64,000 nt of DNA. Origin: Bradyrhizobium erythrophlei (GTDB lineage Bacteria > Pseudomonadota > Alphaproteobacteria > Rhizobiales > Xanthobacteraceae). How positions within the stretch are numbered: the first letter of the stretch is position 1; each line of letters begins with the position of its first letter. The DNA lies in NCBI RefSeq assembly GCF_900129425.1, contig NZ_LT670817.1, positions 8,770,001 to 8,834,000 on the forward strand, in the 5' to 3' direction. The notes beneath the pieces were generated by a model. It saw only the letters and a list, made by a program, of their open reading frames with translations, did no database searches and was not told the origin of the DNA. Made by a program: the position numbers and the translations under genes. Positions 26,116-34,022 of the stretch are shown here, in pieces.

Positions 26116-27576
26116 TTACATGGTTCCGCTCGCCCGGAACTGGGCGGCCGCCCGTTGCAGGTTTTGCGGGATGCTGTTCAGCAGCGCCTTGCGATCGGCC
26201 ACCGCATTGTGGAATTGATCGAGCGCGATATTGAAGGCGGTCAACGCCCCTTCCGATATGGCGCCATGCTCGAAGCACTGCAGCGTATCGCGCAGGATAT
26301 CGTCTGCCTCAGTCTGCATCCGGTCGAGTTCTTCGATGGAATCGCTGCGGCGCGCGGCGGCAAGCATGTCCAACAGCCGTTCGCGCAAGGTACTGTTGTT
26401 GTAACGTTCGTCTTTCTTCAGATAGCCGGCGAACCAGGCACCGGCGGAGCCCATCGCGGACACCAACATCAGCCCCCACCAGATGTAATCGCTGTAGCGA
26501 TCGATGAAGGTTTTCTCCTCGCCGTCGACAAAGGCCGCAGCCCCCGGATGCACCGGGATCGCGGCATCCTTTTCGGTATCCGGGGTCTCGATTTTCGCGG
26601 CCAGCGGGAATTCCGCCATCAGCGCCTGCCGAACCGAAAACAGCTGCCGGGTGAAGGCGGCGACCGTCGATTCCGAGAGGGTTTTGCGCGCGACGATGTG
26701 GTGGGAGAAGCTGATCGTCTTGACCTCGTCGTCGGGCCGGCCGGGCGAACCGCCGAAGGCGCCGGCCGGAATTTCGGAGGCCTCGTATGCCGGATGATTT
26801 TGCGCGATCGCCTCGGCCGAATCGATCGCGAGGAAAGTCAGCGTACCGCTGTCGCGCGTCGATGCAGCGACCGCATCCGCGGTGATCTTGCTGTTGACCG
26901 GGCCGGCAGCCAGATAGGCGTCCGCCCTCTGGTTGCGGATGGCGTCCGCGGCTTCGCTGGCCGGAAACTGAACGATCTCGACCTTGCCCGGGTCTACGCC
27001 ACTTTGCTGCAGGATCACCTTGAGCAAATTGACATTGGCCGGGGTGCGGCCGACGACGCCGACACGGTGTCCGGCGAGCTCCGCAATTTTGGTGATCTTC
27101 GGGTCGGCCTTCTTGCCTCTGCCCTTGCCCTTCGCCGGTGGGGGCACCCACAGCACCGCGACGTTCTTGCGCAATGTCGCAACCGCCTCCGCATCTTTCG
27201 GCACGTCGAGGTCGCCGCGGATGATGGCGAGATCGGCTTTGCCGTCGGCGAGCGCCTGGGAGCTCGCGGCGGCGCCCTCGGTCTGAATCGGACGCAAACG
27301 GATGTGACTGTGCACCTGCGTGAAGGCCTGCGTCAGAGCCTGGACCACCTTGACGTCATCGCTATTTGCCGGACCGACTGCGATCCGCAACATCTCCGGT
27401 CGCATCGCAAAGTAATAGGCCCCTGCGAGCGTGCCGGCGAGGGCGAGAATCCCCGCCAGCGTGACGAACATCGCCTTCCGATTGGCCGAGCGCGGCGACG
27501 GCTGCGCCGGCGGCTCGACCAGGTCGAACCCTCCCGTCATCGATCTGGCAAATAATCGTTTGAGGTCCAACGTCAT
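26116..27576 (-). CDS. TAXI family binding protein with two membrane anchors
   Basis: A 486-residue protein. A membrane helix at about 36-57 anchors a periplasmic TAXI/NMT1-like binding domain (about 60-350), with ADLAIIRGDLD, HRVGVVGRTPANVNLL and ADAYLAAGPVNS as typical binding-cleft segments and a basic Lys-rich loop at 148-158. A second helix spans about 365-386. The tail (387-486) is helical, charged and cytosolic. Usual TAXI proteins are soluble partners of TRAP permeases; no permease is near. It may act as a membrane receptor. GTG at 27600 is another possible start. Confidence 0.72.
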   Translation of the reverse strand: MTLDLKRLFARSMTGGFDLVEPPAQPSPRSANRKAMFVTLAGILALAGTLAGAYYFAMRPEMLRIAVGPANSDDVKVVQALTQAFTQVHSHIRLRPIQTEGAAASSQALADGKADLAIIRGDLDVPKDAEAVATLRKNVAVLWVPPPAKGKGRGKKADPKITKIAELAGHRVGVVGRTPANVNLLKVILQQSGVDPGKVEIVQFPASEAADAIRNQRADAYLAAGPVNSKITADAVAASTRDSGTLTFLAIDSAEAIAQNHPAYEASEIPAGAFGGSPGRPDDEVKTISFSHHIVARKTLSESTVAAFTRQLFSVRQALMAEFPLAAKIETPDTEKDAAIPVHPGAAAFVDGEEKTFIDRYSDYIWWGLMLVSAMGSAGAWFAGYLKKDERYNNSTLRERLLDMLAAARRSDSIEELDRMQTEADDILRDTLQCFEHGAISEGALTAFNIALDQFHNAVADRKALLNSIPQNLQRAAAQFRASGTM

Positions 27577-27748
27577 ATTGCCATATGCGGTTAGACTCAC
27601 ATTGTAGCAAATTTCCCGCCAAAGCGGCGTTACATCTGCGGCATGGTTACCGGCTCGGCCCTGGACCGGCTTTGCCGCAGATTTTGGCAGGGATCCCGAA
27701 GGCCCCGATCGGTGTTAGGGTAGAGCTGGTGTGAAACGGGAGGCGATC

Positions 27749-28054
27749 ATGGCGGAGCGGCTATCGGCGGAGGCGCGAAAATCGGCCCTCAAGGGGCTAT
27801 CGGAGTGGGCCGAGACGCCCGGCCGCGAGGCGATCGCGCGAACCTTCATTTTCAAGGATTTCAACGAAGCGTTCGGCTTCATGTCCCGCGCGGCCCTGGT
27901 GGCTGAAAAGCGCGATCATCACCCGGAATGGCGCAACGTTTACAAGACCGTGGAAGTGGTTCTGGCGACCCATGACGCCGGCGGCGTTACCGCGCTCGAT
28001 ATCGAGCTTGCCAAGGCGATGAACGCGATCGCAAAACAGCTCGGCGTGGACTGA
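27749..28054 (+). CDS. phhB: 4a-hydroxytetrahydrobiopterin dehydratase
   Basis: A 101-residue pterin-4a-carbinolamine dehydratase that recycles the pterin cofactor after aromatic amino acid hydroxylation. The family core is visible: FIFKDFNEAFGFMSRAALVAEK, then DHHPEWRNVYKTVEVVLATHD with the catalytic His-His-Pro-Glu-Trp segment, and GGVTALDIELAKAM. GGGAGG precedes the ATG at 27749; the GTG at 27731 is less likely. No phenylalanine hydroxylase gene is adjacent, so the aromatic partner is unknown. Confidence 0.95.
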   Translation: MAERLSAEARKSALKGLSEWAETPGREAIARTFIFKDFNEAFGFMSRAALVAEKRDHHPEWRNVYKTVEVVLATHDAGGVTALDIELAKAMNAIAKQLGVD

Positions 28055-28152
28055 CGGCGTCCCCGCGCAATCTTGCGGCGCAGACGCGACATCCCCAGCT
28101 AGAGGGCGTGCGCCGCGGCGATTGCCCGCGGTGGCTTCAGGGAACCCAAGCG

Positions 28153-28527
28153 ATGGTTTCAGAACATACCGTGGGTTTCGAGCCGGCCGACCGGCTGGCG
28201 CAGGACCGCGAAAGCGTGCGACGGCGTTTCTGGATCAAGCTGAAGCGGGTCGTCGCAAAACTTCCGTTCGCGGAGGATTTGCTCGCGGCGTATTATTGCG
28301 CGTTCGACAAGCAGACGCCGCGCCATGTCCAGGCGGCGCTGCTCGGCGCCATCGCCTATTTCATCCTGCCGTTCGATTTCATCCCGGACATGCTGCCGGT
28401 GCTCGGCTTCACCGACGATGCAGCCGTGCTCGCCACCGCGATCCGGATGGTCGCGACCCACATCACGCCGGAGCATCGCGAGGCGGCCCGCGCCGCGTTG
28501 AAGCGGGGAATCGGCAGCGGCGATTGA
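28153..28527 (+). CDS. YkvA family (DUF1232) membrane protein
   Basis: A 124-residue protein. The DUF1232 signature, a hydrophobic hairpin with PFDFIPDMLPVLGFTDDAAV, is present at about 75-100, preceded by AALLGAIAYFIL. The family is small, helical and membrane-associated with unknown function. The start at 28153 removes 15 residues of doubtful coding sequence. It follows phhB by 98 bp on the same strand and converges on the second TAXI gene. Confidence 0.85.
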   Translation: MVSEHTVGFEPADRLAQDRESVRRRFWIKLKRVVAKLPFAEDLLAAYYCAFDKQTPRHVQAALLGAIAYFILPFDFIPDMLPVLGFTDDAAVLATAIRMVATHITPEHREAARAALKRGIGSGD

Positions 28528-28590
28528 GCCGGTGCCAAAGGCGGCGATTGAAAGTTCGGGGCCGGCCCCGCCTTCCGACGATTGCAAACT

Positions 28591-29769
28591 CTACCGCACC
28601 TTTTGCGGCGGCCGCGGTAGCGCATGGGCTTGCTGCGCGGCCTCCCATGCCTGGAACTGCTTGAACAACGCTTCCTTGTCGGCGTCGGCGGGCAGCTTTC
28701 CCATCGCTGCATTCTGCTTCAGAAATTCGTCGAACCGGGTGCGTGCGACGGGCTCGATGCCGTGCCGGTCGAGCCATTGCTGGGCGGCGGGAAAACGTCG
28801 CCAGTCCGGAAGCGGCGCCGATAGCGAAACCTCCTTCCATTTCGGGTGGAAGGGCGGATTCTGGAAGGCGGGAAATTTCGTGAAAAACGCGTCCACGAAC
28901 AGCGCGAGCTTTCGATATCGCTCGGTTTCGGGGGCCCAATTATAGGCCGCCAGCACCGCAGGCACCGCGATAGTGTCGACGACCTGTTCCTGATCGGAAA
29001 TCAGGTTGGGATAGTCTTTCGCCGACAGGGTCGCCGGCAGGTAATCGCCCTGCAGCGCCTTCTCGTAGTTGACCGTCACCAAATGGAACCGATCGTCCTT
29101 GAAACTACTTACTGCCTTGTACGGCTTGCCCCCAACAACGATCACGGCGTCGATTTCGCCGGCCTTCAATTTCTCCAGCGCGATGCGCTGCTCGATATAG
29201 ACGACCTTTGGCTTGAGTCCGAGCCGCTCGAACACGGTCAGCGCGGTGACGAAGGTGCCGCCGTCGGGCAGGTCGACGCTGATGGTCTTGCCATCGAGAT
29301 CCCTGAGATTGTGGATCGATTTCGAAGCGATGACGTGCATCTCTTCGTTATAGAGCTTGGTCACATAGGTGAATTGCTTCTTGAGGTCTTTGGCGAAGCC
29401 TTTTTTCTCGAGATAATCGAGTGTGTCGGCGCGAACGATGCCGAGGTCGACGCCCTGAAGGAAGAGAATGTCAGCGACGCTTTGCACCGAGCCGCGGCCA
29501 ACGATCGGCAGCACGCGCAGTTTGTTGCCGTCATCGAGCAACGAGGCCAGGTCGGCGCCGAACTGGACATAGGTGCCCCCGATGGTGCCGGATATCAGCG
29601 TCACCGTGTTGGCGTTCAGGCCCTGCTTGGTGGTGGTCGATCCGAGCTGGAATATCGCCTTCAGGCTCTCGCTGACCTTTGCCGGGTCATATTCGGTATT
29701 CTCGGCACGGGCCGCGAAGGCACAAACCATCATCATGGCTGACATCGCCAGCCCAACTAATCGCCGCAT
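28591..29769 (-). CDS. TAXI family solute-binding protein
   Basis: A 392-residue periplasmic protein. Residues 1-22 are a Sec signal (ending ARA). The TAXI/NMT1-like domain follows: TVTLISGTIGGTYVQFGADL at the ligand pocket, GVDLGIVRADTLDYLEK, and DLDGKTISVDLPDGGTFVTA in the second lobe. TAXI proteins bind carboxylates for TRAP transport, but no TRAP permease gene is in the window. It sits 25 bp after the gene at 29795-30613, in one transcript on the minus strand. The other TAXI gene lies 1 kb away. Confidence 0.82.
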   Translation of the reverse strand: MRRLVGLAMSAMMMVCAFAARAENTEYDPAKVSESLKAIFQLGSTTTKQGLNANTVTLISGTIGGTYVQFGADLASLLDDGNKLRVLPIVGRGSVQSVADILFLQGVDLGIVRADTLDYLEKKGFAKDLKKQFTYVTKLYNEEMHVIASKSIHNLRDLDGKTISVDLPDGGTFVTALTVFERLGLKPKVVYIEQRIALEKLKAGEIDAVIVVGGKPYKAVSSFKDDRFHLVTVNYEKALQGDYLPATLSAKDYPNLISDQEQVVDTIAVPAVLAAYNWAPETERYRKLALFVDAFFTKFPAFQNPPFHPKWKEVSLSAPLPDWRRFPAAQQWLDRHGIEPVARTRFDEFLKQNAAMGKLPADADKEALFKQFQAWEAAQQAHALPRPPQKVR

Positions 29770-29794
29770 GGCGTCCCCTCTGTTTTGGCAAAAA

Positions 29795-30613
29795 CTAATT
29801 CTGCATCTGAGCAAGACGCTGCTGCGCGGCCTGCGACCCGAACCGGGCTGCCTTTTGGTACCAGCCGCGCGCCGCCACCGGATCGGGCGTGATGCTTCGC
29901 GTGTCCGGCGTGCCCAGCACCACCGGATCGTAGGTCTGGGCCAGCAGCAGGGCAGCGCTGGCATCCTGCGCGTCGGCTGCGCGTGCGAGCAACAACCGGG
30001 CAGCCGCGATGTCGCCGACAGCGATCGAGTCCTTTGCCCGCTTCAGCAACGTCGCGAGTTCGTCGGCATCGATCTGTCGTACCGGCGGCGTTGCAGCGGC
30101 TGGCTGCGGCGTTGCAGCGGCTGGCTGAAGCATCTCCGGCTGATTCTGATGGGCGCTTCTCAGCGCGGCGGCAATTTCGTCGCGGGTCGGCGTGCCCATG
30201 GCGGTCGGCGCCTGAACAGCGGCGGCCGATCGAGCGGCTGGTGCCGACGGGCTGGCGGGCGTCTCGCTCGCCGCAACGCCGATCAACGAAGCCCTGGCGT
30301 TCGCAAACAGCGCGAATGGATTCGGCACCGACAGGGTCGCCAAGGCGATTGCCACCGCCGCTGCTGCAAAAATACTGATCCTGAAGATTCGCGATGCAAT
30401 GAACAATCCATCCCGGGCTCTGCCGAAACCCGGCAGCTCTGTTTCTTCTTCGGCATACCCGGAGAGAAACAGGGGCACATCCTCAGGGAGAAGATCGTCT
30501 CTCGCTGCAATCGATGGATGGGCGCAAGGCGACCTAAGTTGCCCGCTGAAGTCTAGATCAACCGCCCCGACAATTCGTTCGCCGTATGAAGTGAGCCTGG
30601 TTTGCCTCTTCAT
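29795..30613 (-). CDS. membrane-anchored TPR/Sel1-like protein
   Basis: A 272-residue protein. The N-terminal 77 residues are polar and lie in the cytosol. A membrane helix spans about 78-96. An Ala/Pro/Gln-rich linker follows (it contains a 7-residue duplication, QPAAATP, twice). The C-terminal 90 residues form Sel1/TPR-like helices (DDALATLLKRA-like start, AARLLLARAADAQDASAALLLAQ, AARGWYQKAARFGSQAAQQRLAQ). Such repeats mediate protein contacts. It is the first gene of a two-gene unit with the TAXI gene at 28591. Function is unknown. Confidence 0.7.
   Translation of the reverse strand: MKRQTRLTSYGERIVGAVDLDFSGQLRSPCAHPSIAARDDLLPEDVPLFLSGYAEEETELPGFGRARDGLFIASRIFRISIFAAAAVAIALATLSVPNPFALFANARASLIGVAASETPASPSAPAARSAAAVQAPTAMGTPTRDEIAAALRSAHQNQPEMLQPAAATPQPAAATPPVRQIDADELATLLKRAKDSIAVGDIAAARLLLARAADAQDASAALLLAQTYDPVVLGTPDTRSITPDPVAARGWYQKAARFGSQAAQQRLAQMQN
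30085..30126. repeat. 21-bp tandem duplication
   Basis: The unit cggcgttgcagcggctggct plus g occurs twice in a row inside the linker of the TPR-like gene. It encodes the doubled Ala/Pro-rich heptad and keeps the frame. Confidence 0.6.
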
Positions 30614-30989
30614 GGTGATGCCTCCCGCTATGACGCAACATCAGGGCATCCCGGCTTTCAGCTTTTATCGCTCTCGAGTAACCAAGGCCCCGTTACTGAG
30701 AACGAAGATTCGCATTTTGAATCCGTCCAAAAAGCGACGATCGCCGGCACGATTTGGGAGAAATCTTGATTTCATTGCGGCAGTACCGCGCGATTTCTTG
30801 AACTACTTGGCGGAAATATGAAGAATTTTTGAAAAACTTGGCGGCAACATGCAGAATCTTTAGCAACGCGCGGAACAACCGATCGCCGCGACCGCGCGGA
30901 ACCAGCACGCCGAAGCGGTGCGGGGGGGCCGGCCGGTCAAGCCGGTTGACGACAGCTGGCGTGATCTGCTTGACGGCGATCAGCGCCCC
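30614..30989. other. 376-bp gap between divergent/convergent genes
   Basis: No gene is seen. The region holds an imperfect tandem repeat of about 31 bp (30801-30863) and a GC-rich stretch before the quinone oxidoreductase stop. It contains the upstream sequence of the TPR-like gene at its left edge. Nothing else could be supported. Confidence 0.5.
30801..30863. repeat. imperfect tandem repeat (about 31 bp x 2)
   Basis: Unit 1 reads aactacttggcggaaatatg then aagaatttttg. Unit 2 reads aaaaacttggcggcaacatg then cagaatcttta. They share cttggcgg-a-a-atg and agaat-ttt at the same spacing. The sequence is AT-richer than its surroundings. Confidence 0.55.
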
Positions 30990-31964
30990 TCACGGATGCA
31001 AAATCACCTTGCCCATCGCCCGGCGGCCCGCCAGCACCTTCAACGCGTCGGCGGTTTGCGCCAGCGGGAAGGTGCGGTCGACATGCGACGAAATCTTGCC
31101 TTCCGCGGTCCATTTCACGAGCTTTTCCAGATTGGCGCGATTTTTCTCCGGATTGAGTCGCGCCCACGCGCCCCAGAACACGCCGCGGATATCGCAGCCC
31201 TTCAATAGCGCCAGATTGAGCGGCATCTTCGGAATATCGCCGGCGGCGAACCCGATCACCAGGAAGCGGCCCTCCCAGGCGATCGAACGCAAGGCCGCCT
31301 CGGCATAACTGCCGCCGACCGGATCGAAAATAATATCGGCGCCCTTGCCGCCGGTGAGCCGGCGCAAGCCTTCCTTGAGATCTTCCTTGGCGTAGTTCAG
31401 GCCGAGTTCGGCGCCGTGCGCCTTGGCGAATTCAAGCTTCTCGTCTGACGAGGCGCAGGCGATCACCTTCAGGCCCATCAGCTTGCCGAGTTCGCAAGCC
31501 GCCAGACCGGTGCCGCCGGCGGCGCCGAGTACCGCCATGGTCTCTCCGGCCTTCGGGCTGGCGCGATCCTCCAGCGCATGCAGCGCGGTGCCGTAGATGA
31601 TGATGATCCCGGCGGCACGATCGAAATCCAGATTGTCGGGAATCCTGACGATCGAACTGGCCGGCAGCGCGACCTTTTCGCGGGCGCCGTTGTGGCCGCA
31701 GGAGGCCACCACGCGGTCGCCGACTTTCAAATCGGTGACGCCGGCGCCGACGCTTTCGATCACGCCCGCAACTTCGGCGGCCGGCGAAAACGGAAACGGC
31801 GGCTTGATCTGGTATTTGCCCTGGATCATCAGGAGGTCAAAGAAATTCAGCGCCGCGGATTTGATCGCGATCACGGCCTCGCCGGGCCCCGCGACGGGAT
31901 CGGGCACGTCAGCCAGCACGAGATCGTCGGGGCCGCAATATTGCGAGCAGAGAATGGCTTTCAT
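30990..31964 (-). CDS. NADPH:quinone oxidoreductase family protein
   Basis: A 324-residue zinc-free medium-chain dehydrogenase of the quinone oxidoreductase group. The N-terminal catalytic lobe has GEAVIAIKSAALNFFDLLMIQGKY and AGVIESVGAGVTDLKVGDRV. The NADPH site is VLGAAGGTGLAACELGKLMGL, and the C-terminal segment is GLRRLTGGKGADIIFDPVGGS. It lacks the Cys ligands of zinc alcohol dehydrogenases. It reduces quinones or other enones with NADPH; the natural substrate is unknown. A GTG at 31970 is an alternative start. Confidence 0.88.
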   Translation of the reverse strand: MKAILCSQYCGPDDLVLADVPDPVAGPGEAVIAIKSAALNFFDLLMIQGKYQIKPPFPFSPAAEVAGVIESVGAGVTDLKVGDRVVASCGHNGAREKVALPASSIVRIPDNLDFDRAAGIIIIYGTALHALEDRASPKAGETMAVLGAAGGTGLAACELGKLMGLKVIACASSDEKLEFAKAHGAELGLNYAKEDLKEGLRRLTGGKGADIIFDPVGGSYAEAALRSIAWEGRFLVIGFAAGDIPKMPLNLALLKGCDIRGVFWGAWARLNPEKNRANLEKLVKWTAEGKISSHVDRTFPLAQTADALKVLAGRRAMGKVILHP

Positions 31965-32060
31965 GGGCACACCTGAATTTCGGACGCAGAAATGACGTAG
32001 GTTGCTTCATGCCGGATTTGAAGCCGGGCTACAATCTGATTCGCAGGCGCGGGGAGACCG

Positions 32061-32162
32061 TCATCCCGGGGCGTGCGCAAGCGCGAACCCGGAACCTCGA
32101 GATGATCAGGATCGACAATCCCGGGATTCCGGATCCAGCGCTACGCGCTGGCCCGGAATGAC
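32061..32162. repeat. family-1 palindromic repeat (copy D)
   Basis: Ends are GTCATCCCGGGG and GGCCCGGAATGAC. The centre is altered relative to other copies, with a gaacctcgagatgatcagga core. It lies in the gap before the SDR gene at 32190 and partly overlaps its leader. Confidence 0.65.
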
Positions 32163-32189
32163 GGCGCGAAATGAGACGGGGAGAAAACG

Positions 32190-33035
32190 ATGTTTGAAAA
32201 AGGCCTGCTCAAGGAAAAGCGGATACTGGTCACCGGCGGTGGCTCCGGGCTTGGCGCCGCGATGGGGCGCCGCTTCGTCGCGCTTGGCGCCGAACTGATC
32301 ATCTGCGGCCGCCGGCTCGAATTGCTGGAAACCACCGCCGCGCAGATACGCGCCGATCTCGGCGGCAAGGTCACCGCGATCCGATGCGATATTCGCGACG
32401 GCGCTGATGTCGATGCCATGATGGATGCGGTCTGGCGCGAGGCGCCGCTCGACGTGCTCGTCAACAACGCCGCCGCGACCTTCATCGCGCAGACCGAGCA
32501 ACTGTCGTTCCGCGCCGCGGACGCGATTCTGGCGCCGACGCTGCACGGCGCAATGTACTGCACGCTCGCGGCGGGCAAGCGCTGGATCGACGCGGGACAT
32601 AAGGGCGTGGTGCTGAGCATCCTCTCGACCTCGACCATTACCGGCCGCGCTTTCACAGTACCCTCTGCGATGGCGAAATCAGCCGTTCTCGCGATGACCA
32701 AAAGCCTCGCGGTGGAATGGGGACCGAAGGGCATCCGGACGGTAGCGATCGCCCCCGGCGCGTTTCCGACCGCCGGCGCCTCGGGCCAGCTTCGGCCAGA
32801 GGGGCGCGACCAGGGATGGACCTCGAGAAATCCGCTCGGCCGCGCCGGCGAACACAGCGAACTTGCCGATCTGGCGAGTTTCCTGATTTCCGATTCTGCC
32901 GGTTACATCAATGGCGAGATGGTGGTGCAGGATGGCGGCGCGCATTTGCGCAGTTCCGGCGCCGAGGATCTGCTGCAGTGGACCGACGCGCAGTGGGAAA
33001 AGCATCGGTCGGCGCGGTCGAAAAGCCAGGGATGA
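32190..33035 (+). CDS. 2,4-dienoyl-CoA-reductase-like SDR
   Basis: A 281-residue SDR. The cofactor motif TGGGSGLG is at 15-22, and VNNAA at 91-95. The usual Tyr of YxxxK is Ser159 (PSAMAKSA, with Lys163), as in mitochondrial and peroxisomal 2,4-dienoyl-CoA reductases. Conserved flanking sequence (LSILSTSTI before it, KSLAVEWGPKGIRTVAIAPG after it, then RNPLGRAGE) matches that family closely. The predicted role is NADPH-dependent reduction of dienoyl-CoA esters in unsaturated fatty acid beta-oxidation. It stands alone on the plus strand. Confidence 0.8.
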   Translation: MFEKGLLKEKRILVTGGGSGLGAAMGRRFVALGAELIICGRRLELLETTAAQIRADLGGKVTAIRCDIRDGADVDAMMDAVWREAPLDVLVNNAAATFIAQTEQLSFRAADAILAPTLHGAMYCTLAAGKRWIDAGHKGVVLSILSTSTITGRAFTVPSAMAKSAVLAMTKSLAVEWGPKGIRTVAIAPGAFPTAGASGQLRPEGRDQGWTSRNPLGRAGEHSELADLASFLISDSAGYINGEMVVQDGGAHLRSSGAEDLLQWTDAQWEKHRSARSKSQG

Positions 33036-33192
33036 ACGGCGCGTCAGGACACGTCGGCGTTTCGTGGCTGTGCCCATTCCGAGCTTCGTAACTGCCTTCC
33101 CAAAAAGGCATTTCCCGGCTATCCATCGGCCCCCGTGACGGCCGATGTCGGGCCATCTTCCAGTCACAATAATGGGGGAACCAGAATTGGTG

Positions 33193-33804
33193 ATGTCCGT
33201 GCAACGAAAGCTGACAGCCCTGGTTGCGAGTGCGCTGATGTGCGGGGCAGCAAACCTTGCGCAGGCGCAGACCACCCCGGCGCCGAAAGCCGCCAAGAGT
33301 ACGGCCAAGCCTGCGGTGGCCAAGCCGGAAACCAAGCCCGCTGTTACAGGAGGCGCGGAGCCGACGCTGATCGGGCAGTTCGGCACCTGGGGGGCCTATA
33401 CCGCGACGCCGAACGGCAAGAAGGTCTGCTTTGCGCTCGCAAAACCCGCCTCGTCGAAAACCAATCCGCCGAATCGTCCGCGCGATCCGGCCTACGCCTT
33501 CGTCTCCACCCGTCCGGCGGAGAAAGTGACCAACGAAGTCTCGGTCATGATCGGCTACACCCTGAAGCCGGGCTCGGAATCGACGCTCGAGGTCGGCGGT
33601 GCTTCCTACGCGATGTACACCCAGGGCGACGGCCTCTGGATCAAGAACGCCGCCGAGGAAGAGCGGATGGTCGACGCCATGCGCAAGGCCCCGGACGTGA
33701 TCGTTAAGGGGGTGTCGACAAAGGGCACCGAGACCACGGATACGTTCTCGCTGAAGGGGCTTTCCCAGGCGCTCGACCGGCTGGCGCAGGATTGCCGGCG
33801 CTAA
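33193..33804 (+). CDS. invasion-associated locus B (IalB) family protein
   Basis: A 203-residue exported protein. A signal peptide (cleavage near AQA-QTT, about residue 25) is followed by a Lys/Pro/Ala-rich linker. The IalB domain starts near 62 with LIGQFGTWGAYTA and GKKVCFALAKP, a single Cys near the start and one near the end (QDCRR) that probably form the family disulphide. IalB-domain proteins are widespread in rhizobia and are thought to act at the envelope. An upstream ATG at 33172 would add seven residues; 33193 gives the better signal peptide. Function is unproven. Confidence 0.83.
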   Translation: MSVQRKLTALVASALMCGAANLAQAQTTPAPKAAKSTAKPAVAKPETKPAVTGGAEPTLIGQFGTWGAYTATPNGKKVCFALAKPASSKTNPPNRPRDPAYAFVSTRPAEKVTNEVSVMIGYTLKPGSESTLEVGGASYAMYTQGDGLWIKNAAEEERMVDAMRKAPDVIVKGVSTKGTETTDTFSLKGLSQALDRLAQDCRR

Positions 33805-33890
33805 CCCGGTCGCAATTGCGTTGTCGGTTGCTATATAAGGCTTTCCGGAAGCAGGCCGATCCCGGCCGTCAGCTAGCGAATGTTTTGGTC

Positions 33891-34001
33891 GTCATGGCCG
33901 GGTAAAAGCGCGAGGCGCGTCGTCGCGCCGGACGTCCCGCCATCTACGTCTTGACCGGCCGCCAAAAAGACGTGGATGCCCGGCACAAGGCCGGCCATGA
34001 C
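33891..34001. repeat. family-2 palindromic repeat
   Basis: Begins gtcatggccggg and ends ccggccatgac, with a gacgtggatgcc core near the right end. Two more copies lie at 35255-35342 and 57312-57400. It sits just before rlmN, so the leader of that gene carries part of it. Confidence 0.7.
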
Positions 34002-34022
34002 GTCTCACAGAGATGCCAAGTG

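Noticed and set aside
24543..26234. 563-residue plus-strand frame over phoD
   Set aside because: It lies entirely opposite PhoD, whose Tat signal and metal motifs are unambiguous, and the shadow has no recognisable motifs.
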